From Colocasia esculenta (Eukaryota; Streptophyta; Magnoliopsida; Alismatales; Araceae), in contig CM024761.1 of assembly GCA_014218235.1 (NCBI GenBank), forward strand, positions 95,291,648-95,355,647: a stretch of 64,000 nt of DNA, in the 5' to 3' direction. A model generated the notes under the pieces. The model was not told where the DNA came from, made no database searches, and was given only the letters and a program-made list of their open reading frames with translations. The translations under genes and the position numbers were made by a program. Shown here piece by piece: positions 56,587-64,000 of the stretch; position 1 is the stretch's first letter; every line of letters starts with the position of its first letter.

Positions 56587-57497
56587 TGAGGAGACTTGTG
56601 AGCCACCTCCCTTTTATCTATGTACATATTGTTTATTTCTTAGTGTAGTTTTACTTCTATGCCAATACTTATGATAAATGAATGGTTTGTGATTGACACG
56701 AGTGAGAGGCGAGTTTCAAACAAGCGAGAGAAGAAGGGAGTCTTGAGTGCGACATTGTACTCTGCTTTTGAAATCCCTGTTCTTACACACACTTAGAAGA
56801 ACAAGTTAGATCTGTTCTTAGGTTCGGCCCGTTGCGCTTAAAATGATAAAATCTAACTCCGTAATTGTCAAGGGGCCGAGCCTTATTAAATAGACGACAA
56901 GACCATGAAAATAATGCATGCTAAAGAAAAGCAATATGCAAACACCCTTTTATTTTTCTGAAAACTATATTTTTTATGATTTTGAGAATCTCTTGATTTT
57001 TTTTTGAATTTTTGAATTTTTGAATTTTTGGGTTTTGTGGATCTTTTGATTTTTTTTTTTGGATTTTTGGAATTTTTGCTTTTTTTTTGTTTTGGGGATC
57101 TTTTGAATTTTTTTTTTATTTTTGGAATTTTTTGATTTTTTTTGTTTTGGGGATCTTTTGATTTTTTTTTGGATTTTTAAAATTTTTGATTTTTTTGGTT
57201 TTGGGGATCTTTTGATTTTTTTTTCGATTGTTGGATTTTTGAAAATTCTTTTGATAACACACTTCTTAATGTTGAGCGATTACCGTGAGCCTTCTTCTAT
57301 CTCACTTTGGCGAGTAAGATTTATGTGCAACGCATATTCATCTTAGGTTTGCTAAGATTTCTTGCCCCTGTGACAACAATGTTCCAACACAGACCAAGCG
57401 TAGGGATTCTTTGGTCATTTTTAGGGAGGATAGGAAGAATATAAATGTGATAAGACGTAATCTCGGGGTCGGGGTTACCGACTTGTAAGACTTGCAA
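56587..57497. other. Tat copy 2 3' region between pol and antisense gene B
   Basis: Non-coding. It includes the block at about 56800-56890 (AATTGTCAAGGGGCCGAGCC) that matches 15435-15525 of copy 1 in inverse, and a T-rich tract at 56950-57240 of words like TTTTGGGGATCTTTTGATTT that matches the A-rich tract of copy 1. The interval ends at the left TSD of the solo LTR. Confidence 0.7.
57493..57497. repeat. Target site duplication TGCAA, left copy
   Basis: TGCAA directly precedes the TG end at 57498 and recurs at 61219-61223 after the CA end. Confidence 0.9.
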
Positions 57498-60400
57498 TGT
57501 AGCACCCCGGAAATTTTAATTACATAAAAAATCAAATAAATGGAAATAAATAATTTCCATAATATCGGAGTATTTAAAACATACGTACCATTATCGTGTG
57601 TGCTAAAACACATCGGAAAATTCCGTAAAAATTATAAATCAACCCTAAATATTATTACTAAATGTTTCACAAAGAAATTTGTGCCAAGAAAAATCATATT
57701 AGCCAAGTTTAAAGTGTTTTGCGAGTTATTATCGTAATTCATGAATAAGTCGTAAAACCATTATCACACGTACTCGGATGAGTTAGAAAAATAAATAATA
57801 TCATATATGGACTTCAAATAATATCCTATAATGACCCATCAAGAAATTTGGTTCAATAAAAATCATTTGGGCTATGTTTGAGAGTTATTGTGACCGATTA
57901 TCTAAATAAGGAAACAAGTCGAAAACCGTTAACACAGAAATACGACGCAATCAAAAATTAAATAAAAGTGTTGGGGAGACTTCTACATTATATATTGATG
58001 ACCCATTATCATAATTGGGCCAATGGGCAACATTTGGCCCAAAAAACAAATAAAGCTAGAAAATACATAGAAATTCGTAACCATAAATAAGCTGAAATTA
58101 AAAAGAGGCAATTAGAGTTGAATTGGGATGCAATCATGCATTCCTGGCAACGCAAATTCGTGCCTAACTATGAGGGGAGGTTTCCTAATGCCTCACACAC
58201 TCAAAGTGAGGAGGAAATCATCAAAAATAGGAAACCAAACATGCCAATCCCGAAATCCTCTTTTCCTAGTTATAATAGGACTCTTAAACAACATGGTTAC
58301 TTAAATACTCTTCACCCAAACCCTAGGAACGAATTTAGAACTTGCTAGGGTCGTGTGGAGGAGCTCTCGGTGGCTGAGGAGCTTTGGAACAACCACAAGA
58401 AGCCGTTCTTCTTCCCCTTCTCGTCTGCTGCGACCTGCACAAACCACCCTCTTGAAGTCGACCAAAGGTGAGTCAAACCTAAACCAAACCTTGCAAGGCC
58501 TATACCCCTGGAAATATGGTCAAGTCTACGTTCTAACCCAAGTGGAATGCCCAAATTCCATGCAGTATACACGGAGTAGTAAGCATTTTCCTCCAAGTGG
58601 TCTGAACACGGGTTTTCTGGAATAACGGGACTTCTTCAACCCAAAAGGTAGGTTTTCTCGGGACAAATATTAACATATCCTAATGTGTAGAGCATCAAGT
58701 TAACTTTCATTTCCCACTGGTTTCATCGAATTTCATTTAGTAGATTTTGAATTATAAGCGTTTTTCCAAAGGCGCGCACTGTTAGAGCTTTTTCCGTTCC
58801 TAATATGTTGCACGTGTTTCAAGACCGAATTAGAGAAAACTCATAACATGAAAGATATTCTACTAGTTGTCCTCGTCAGGTTTCATGTTGAACATTTTGT
58901 CTAAATCTCATTAGTTAGAGAGTTATAAGCATGGTAATAGGGTTGCTGCATAAAACTACGTCTTCAAGTTACCCTTGGTCTGACCTTGTGTTCCCCATGA
59001 TCAAAGCCTATCAAAACATCTTTATTGTTCAATTCCGATTTACTGGAAGTACCCTAGTATGTGTAGGTTATTTTAAAACTAGTTTTGTTATTTTTCATAC
59101 CCCGTACAAATTGTTCTCTATTTTAGAAGCACCCTGTGTCAAAAGAAGGGAAGTCTGGTCCGCAATCCAAGAACCTGTCCTTGCTCTGGCAGGATCTGGC
59201 GCTGATCTTGTGAACGTGACGGCTCGATGTGTCGTCTTCCGAGGTCTCGTCACGATAGCCTGACATGTCGTGACCTGATTGCGACAAGACCTTTGTCGCG
59301 ATGATACTGCCGAATCTGACAGCCCAGTCGCGTTCTGCACAACCCCCTATTGCCTTCTAGCCATCCCTTCGCGGCCCTTGTCCTGTCGCAATCTGACACC
59401 CTGTCGCCTTCCTTGTAGGCACCTGTCGCGATCTCAGGATTTGTCATGAAACCCCCCCCCCCCTTACTTTCTTGTAAACCTAACTGACTTACCCAAGGGC
59501 TGGTCAAGGTAATATTTAGTGGGTAAATCACATGTCTTGGGTCTGATCATTACATGATTGTTGTTTAATGGCTTAAAAGCGATTACTCATTTAAAAGTTT
59601 TAATTACATGAATGCTATTCTAAGTGCTCCTTAAATGTTATGATCCATTCATGTTCCTGTGATTTAATCTTCCTACTGTTCTACCATGTTTAAATGATAA
59701 GAGGTATCATAAAATCTTGCAAACCATGATGAGTTAAAGTGCATAGTTTTGTTCCATGTTATATTATCAAGTGATTCCTGCGAGTTTGAGACCGATGGTT
59801 TGAGAATTGAGACACGCGTACCGCACTACACACTAGCACTGTTAGGTAGCCTTTTCTTGGGAAATTGGAAACTCTCTACCGTCATTCTGAATCGGTAGAC
59901 TAGCGACCTTTTCACCAAGGCCTCCGTAAATCTCCTCTGACCATGGATTCCCACATGGCCGACGAGTTGGTTGTACCATTGAAGTTCCCTGGAGATAGCG
60001 TGCACTTCATTTCTCTTCTTGTTCTCGTGAGTGAGACTTACAAACTAGACTAAAGCCATTAATGTAAAGATTGAATGAAAAGTATAAATTGTACCGTTAT
60101 GCTGCCGAATTTATCTCTTGACCATTGTACTCGTGAAATCATGTTCCATTACTTATTACTTGTTCTCCTCATCATCATGAACATGAGATTACACATGCTT
60201 ACTTATTGAAACTCTCATTGGCCATTATAAATGACTGTGGGTATCTACATTTAAAAATTTAAGTGAGATGCTGACAGGGCACGACGTGTGTCCAAGGGCT
60301 CCAATCTAGCCCAATGACGGCGAGTCATAGATATATTGTTAACCATGGGGTATAATGATTACTGGCGTTGCATCTGCGTTGGGAAAATCGTGCGTGCGTG

Positions 60401-61218
60401 TTGAATGATAGATACAATACCACATACACGTGTCCTGGTGTACATTCTTGATGGATCTTTTCTCGGTGTACATTAGTGTCTACGTGCCGGATTAGTGTTA
60501 CTTGATTGTGCTCGTACATTCTTGCTTGCTTGCTTGCGTGATATGGCCATCCTGCATTTAATGCAATTAGTGATATCTTGCATTCTTGACATCAAGTGAA
60601 GTCTTGCGTGCTTGTACAAAGTGATCTATTGCTAGTTCTATCTTGTCATCTTGTTCACAAATCTCGTTCTATCATAATTACTCTCTCTAGCTTGTCTTAT
60701 ATATCATGTTTTAACGAGTTTTATTCGTACTTGCATATCATTCATCGTACTTACCTAGTTCTAAAATGTTAATCACTTATATCATTGCCCGCACTTTGAG
60801 ATATAAACCCTACTGGGCTAGTTTGCTCATCCCCTACCTTTTACCCAATCTAGGTGACTATGAAGTTCAAGAGGAAGAGCAAGTCGAGGATGGGAATGCG
60901 TCTGAGTGATGAGCGTTCCAATTATGAATCTATCTATAGTTAGTTATTTTGAGTGTTAGAACAATGTAGTAGGAAGTGAGGTATTATGTACTTTTACTTT
61001 TATTGAGTCTTAGTCCTGTAATAGTTTCCATTTGAAATATAATGAGTTGAGATTTGAATACAATTTATATTGAGTTCAACATATGGCCCTATGATAATGT
61101 ATGTTATCATACATTTAGTGCGTCCTAGCTAGAGGCTTATTTGCCGACTGTTCACGTCTCGAGATATCGACTTGAATTATTCGAAATAATATCCGCTGCG
61201 TAATTCTCGGACGTGACA
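57498..61218 (+). repeat. Solo LTR (3.72 kb) of the gag-only family superfamily
   Basis: TGTAGCACCCC to CGGACGTGACA, flanked by TGCAA duplications, with no internal region: the mark of recombination between two LTRs. It resembles the LTRs at 39692-47983 (for example GGTCCGCAATCCAAGAACCT at 59157 against GGTCCGCAATCCAATG at 47084; CTCCGTAAATCTCCTCTGA; the terminal CCGCTGCG..GTGACA), so it belongs to the same or a sister family. It has AAAG|GTAGGT (about 58646) and a CG-word island (about 59200-59450). No real ORF. Confidence 0.85.
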
Positions 61219-61223
61219 TGCAA
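61219..61223. repeat. Target site duplication TGCAA, right copy
   Basis: Matches 57493-57497; Tat 3' sequence resumes directly after it (CAAGTAAGCTAC onward). Confidence 0.9.
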
Positions 61224-61695
61224 CAAGTAAGCTACATGTGCTATTCATCTGTTGTCTAGGGACTTTAGGGCCACAGTATTTTGTCTATTGACTGGGGCAT
61301 GCGCGCGACCGGGCTCAAGAGCGTCCCGCGGGGAACTGTACTGCCACTCTTTAACATGCCCCTTCATTTTATCATTTTGTCAGTTTATTTTTGTGCTATA
61401 TGCTTTTCGTAGAACTGCCCGTCCCTCCTTGAGACTTCAAACACATGGTTTATACTGTTGCAGGTTTACAGGTTAGCCTTCCCCTTGCCCCTAGACCTTG
61501 TCCGAGTAGGGAGAGAATTGACCTTTTGTTCCCTGAGCAAGGATAAGTGAGAACACTATATATGAAGGGACAATGACCTTAGGCTACCATGTTCAGTACG
61601 TGATTGCGCATAATATTATTTCGTCAATATGAGAGGGAGCGAGACACTTGGCAAATGGCTACTTATTATTGGTGTTGTTATCAAAAGACTGTTGA
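61224..61695 (-). other. Tat copy 2 proximal 3' untranslated region
   Basis: Non-coding sequence after the integrase stop. On the minus strand, GGGGCATGTTAAAGAGTGGC and the following bases match 14895-14960 of copy 1, confirming that both copies are the same family. Confidence 0.75.
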
Positions 61696-62931
61696 TCAGG
61701 GGTAGAATCTTTTAAGATATAATCCATTCCATGGGTGAGAGAGTTCATCACCATCGACATTAACTAACCTATATGCGTTTCCCGGGTACACTTCTTTAAT
61801 GACGTATGGCCCTTCCCAGTTTGCAGACAGTTTTGATCTTGGACCTCCAGGTTTTATGAAAATTCGCTTCAAAACCATGTCTCCTTCTTGAAATTTACGC
61901 TCAATCACTTTCTTTTGAAAAGACCTTGAGAGTCTATTTTGATATGAAAGCACATGACCGGCCGCAGCTAGACGTCGTTCGTCTAAGAGCTCTAGTTGTG
62001 TAAGTAATGCCTCTCGATGTTCATCGGGATTAAGTTCTTTGTCCAACTGAATTCTTAGCGAAGGGATGAGAATCTCGTGTGGACATACCGCTTCCATTCC
62101 GTATGTAAGTGAGAAAGGAGTTTGCCCGGTAGGTGTGCGGATGGAGGTGCGGTAGGCCCACAGAGCCTCAATTAGCTTTTCTGGCCAATCAGCGAATTCA
62201 TTAGACTCACAAGTTTTCTTCAAAATTTTCAAAAGTGTTTTATTCGTGACTTCGGCCTGGCCGTTGCCCTGTGGATAACAAGGAGACGAATGATGCAAAG
62301 AAATATTGAACTTCTTACAGAGATCTTGAAGGTCTTGTGATATGAACTGGGGTCCATTGTCGGTGACGAGGCTGCCAGGTACTCCAAACCGCGCAATGAT
62401 GTTATTCATGATGAATCTGCACACAGTCGAACCTTTGATTTCTGCAAATGCTTCTGCTTCGGCCCATTTGGTGAAATACTCAGTAGCAGTGAGGATGAAG
62501 GATTTTTGTCTTATCTGAGCATTAGGATCACCAAGGGGCCCGATGATATCAAAAGCCCACATGAAGAAAGGCCAAGGAGAAGATAGTGGATGCAAAGAGG
62601 AAGACGGAGCATGAATTTTATCGGCATGGATTTGGCATCTAACACACCTACGAACGTAGGCGGCACAGTCCTCTTCTAAGGTTGGCCAGTAGTAGCCCTG
62701 CCTAAGGATCTTTTTGGCTAACATCTGACCATTCACATGCCCTCCGCATTCACTGGAGTGAGATCCTTCCACTATCTTCCAAGCCTCTTCATCGGTCACG
62801 CATCTGAGGAGCATTCCATTTAGAGCACGTCTGTAAAGAACTTCACCCACGAGGGTACACTTTAATGCCGCTCTACGGATAGCTCGCCTATCTTCGGCTT
62901 CAGCTTCTTCTGGGAGGTACCGTCTCTGCAA
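61696..62931 (-). CDS. pol: Tat copy 2 integrase (open frame, partial pol)
   Basis: Uninterrupted 411-residue frame, the best integrase of the Tat family here. HHCC zinc-binding residues appear as H58, H65 (HSSECGGH) and C96, C99 (CVRC). The catalytic triad is D128 (FDIIGPL), D191 (VTDNGPQF) and E227 (NGQAEVTNK), with 35 residues between the last two, the DD35E spacing of retroviral integrases. The C-terminus ends LYLKRFYP like copy 1. It has no chromodomain, as expected for Tat. The first residues (MQRRYLPEEAEAEDRR) belong to the upstream linker, so the ATG is only the first Met after a shift, not a real start. Pol upstream is lost in the gap. Confidence 0.85.
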   Translation of the reverse strand: MQRRYLPEEAEAEDRRAIRRAALKCTLVGEVLYRRALNGMLLRCVTDEEAWKIVEGSHSSECGGHVNGQMLAKKILRQGYYWPTLEEDCAAYVRRCVRCQIHADKIHAPSSSLHPLSSPWPFFMWAFDIIGPLGDPNAQIRQKSFILTATEYFTKWAEAEAFAEIKGSTVCRFIMNNIIARFGVPGSLVTDNGPQFISQDLQDLCKKFNISLHHSSPCYPQGNGQAEVTNKTLLKILKKTCESNEFADWPEKLIEALWAYRTSIRTPTGQTPFSLTYGMEAVCPHEILIPSLRIQLDKELNPDEHREALLTQLELLDERRLAAAGHVLSYQNRLSRSFQKKVIERKFQEGDMVLKRIFIKPGGPRSKLSANWEGPYVIKEVYPGNAYRLVNVDGDELSHPWNGLYLKRFYP

Positions 62932-63112
62932 AATTGTTCAATCTCATGATACCACGGTCTCTCTTCTTCCATCAACTCTCCTAATTCAACAAGCAACAAC
63001 TCCTTCGCTTCTTTCTTCTCTACCTTCAACCCTAGGGAGCTCCTAAGGTTTGAGAACCAAGGATCCTGAGTTGAGGGAGCTTCTAACCTCTGAACAGTGA
63101 TGGTCTCAGCAC
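62862..63112 (-). pseudogene. pol: Tat copy 2 RNase H-integrase linker, frameshifted
   Basis: ETITVQRLEAPSTQDPWF to MEEERPWYHEIEQFCRDGT matches copy 1 (2440-2640). After RDGT a one-base shift produces nonsense, while the true continuation (PEEAEAEDRRAI) is in the integrase frame. It begins at the N-run. Confidence 0.82.
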
Positions 63113-63212
63113 NNNNNNNNNNNNNNNNNNNNNNNNNNNNNNNNNNNNNNNNNNNNNNNNNNNNNNNNNNNNNNNNNNNNNNNNNNNNNNNNNNNNNNNN
63201 NNNNNNNNNNNN
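63113..63212. other. Assembly gap (100 N)
   Basis: Exactly 100 N, the usual placeholder for a gap of unknown size. Tat pol on the minus strand lies to the left and a different Ty3/gypsy pol on the plus strand to the right, so the true distance and relation are unknown. Confidence 0.99.
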
Positions 63213-64000
63213 ATCCATCTAAGGTGGAGGCGGTAAAGAACTGGGAAAGGCCGACAACTGTGTCGGAGATTAGGAGCTTTCTGGGTTTAGCCGGTTATTA
63301 TCGTCGCTTCATTAAAGATTTCTCAAAGATAGCTATACCATTGACCAGGCTTACCAAGAAGAAGAATCCATTTGCATGGACTGATTAATGTGAAGAAAGT
63401 TTCCAGGCATTGAAAGGGCACCTTACCTCGGCACCCTTACTGACACTGCCAGTTGCTGGGGGTAGTTTTGAAGTATACACCAATGCATCTGGGATCGGGC
63501 TAGGCTGTGTGCTGATGCAACATGGGAAAGTTATATGCTACGCATCCAAACAATTGAAGAAGCACGAGGACAATTATCTTGCACATGATCTGGAGCTAGC
63601 TGTTGTAGTCCTCGCCTTGAAGATATGGCGTCATTATCTATATGGTGAGAAATTCATTGTGTTTTCTGACCATAAAAGGTTGAAGTATTTGTTTTCTCAA
63701 CAGAACTTGAATATGAGACAGCGGAGGTGGTTGGAGTATCTCAAAGACTTCGAGTTCACGATCCAATACCATCCAGGAAAAGCAAATGCTGTGGCAGATG
63801 CTCTAAGTAGAAAGCCAATGATCACATTGTCAAGTTTAATGGTGGACAAATGGAAGTTATTAGAGGACTTCGCCAAGTTAAATATTGATGCTGACAATAA
63901 AGAGAAGGGATGCCTTGTTGCTAGTGTTAGAGCATAACCTACACTATTGGAGGACATCACAACACTCCAAGATAATGTCCCTATACTTGTGGAGATTAAG
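63213..64000 (+). pseudogene. pol: Ty3/gypsy RT end and RNase H, partial
   Basis: Starts inside the RT connection: PSKVEAVKNWERPTTVSEIR and SFLGLAGYYRRFIKDFSKIA, a TAA at about 63386, then FQALKGHLTSAPLLTLPVAG. RNase H has VYTNASGIGLGCVLMQHGKV, where the first catalytic Asp (YTDAS) is Asn, then DLELAVVVLALKIWRHYLYG, SDHKRLKYLFSQQNL and YHPGKANAVADALSRKP. After a TAA near 63935 the text LLEDITTLQDNVPILVEIK runs off the window toward integrase. The sequence differs from both chromovirus families above (63860 DKWKLLEDFAKLN), so it is a further gypsy lineage. Confidence 0.85.

Larger units (their letters stand above)
51157..63112 (-). mobile_element. Tat-lineage Ty3/gypsy retrotransposon, copy 2
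   Basis: Minus-strand element entering from the gap at 63113. It has the pol end (linker and integrase), then a very long 3' region with the same landmarks as copy 1 (61300-61360, T-rich tract, 56800-56890). This region also carries two genes on the opposite strand and ends at a purine-rich AAGGAGGGGCAATC (51157-51170) before an LTR-like TGTAGACACC. A 3.7 kb solo LTR (57498-61218) with TSD TGCAA interrupts it. Without it, about 6.8 kb separates the integrase stop from the presumed LTR. Confidence 0.78.

Noticed and set aside
61252..61476. 74-residue plus-strand frame near the solo LTR
   Set aside because: It is the reverse of the Tat 3' untranslated segment shared with 14890-14960 and has no protein signature.

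Overview
This window looks like a stretch of a plant (angiosperm) nuclear genome made almost entirely of nested, decayed LTR retrotransposons. The evidence is Ty3/gypsy and Ty1/copia polyproteins, initiator-tRNA-Met type primer sites, 1.5 to 3.7 kb LTRs with TG..CA ends, and plant-type GT-AG introns. I see no convincing free-standing host gene and no tRNA, rRNA or CRISPR feature. The species cannot be named from the sequence. One 100-base run of N (63113-63212) marks a scaffold gap.

Layout, left to right. (1) 1-15530, + strand: a Tat-lineage Ty3/gypsy element (RT, RNase H, second RNase H, integrase), split inside integrase by (2) 2818-13509, - strand: a structurally complete chromovirus (Tekay/Del-like) with 2.9 kb LTRs, PBS, PPT and a 5-bp target duplication TGAAT. 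(3) 15531-17914: AT-rich, unassigned. (4) 17915-24241, - strand: a Ty1/copia element with its 3' LTR but no 5' LTR. (5) 24242-39691, + strand: a second chromovirus family arranged LTR-internal-LTR-internal. Its first internal region carries a 1.7 kb foreign insertion with a minisatellite; its second is cut off in RT. (6) 39692-46010, - strand: a gag-only (TR-GAG-like) element with very long LTRs. (7) 46011-47983: a related LTR in the opposite orientation, making a large inverted repeat. (8) 47984-about 51156, - strand: the 5' end of a third chromovirus-like element, possibly fused to a Tat 3' LTR. (9) 51157-63112, - strand: a second Tat copy whose 3' region holds, on the opposite (+) strand, two spliced plant-mobile-domain-like genes (52520-53947 and about 54412-56586), and which is interrupted by a 3.7 kb solo LTR with TSD TGCAA. 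(10) 63213-64000, + strand: part of another Ty3/gypsy pol.

The two most interesting systems are these. First, gag of two different chromovirus families (three copies) is interrupted at the same two places by short phase-0 GT-AG introns. Gag cannot be read without splicing, and possible leader splice signals (an AG just before the gag ATG and a donor in the LTR) are also present. Second, a Tat element carries an antisense, intron-containing gene pair with its own TATA box. Recurring features are islands of short CG-containing words in the LTRs of unrelated families and a bias of stop codons toward CAG to TAG.

All assignments come from reading motifs and comparing copies by eye. Identity figures are rough samples, not alignments.
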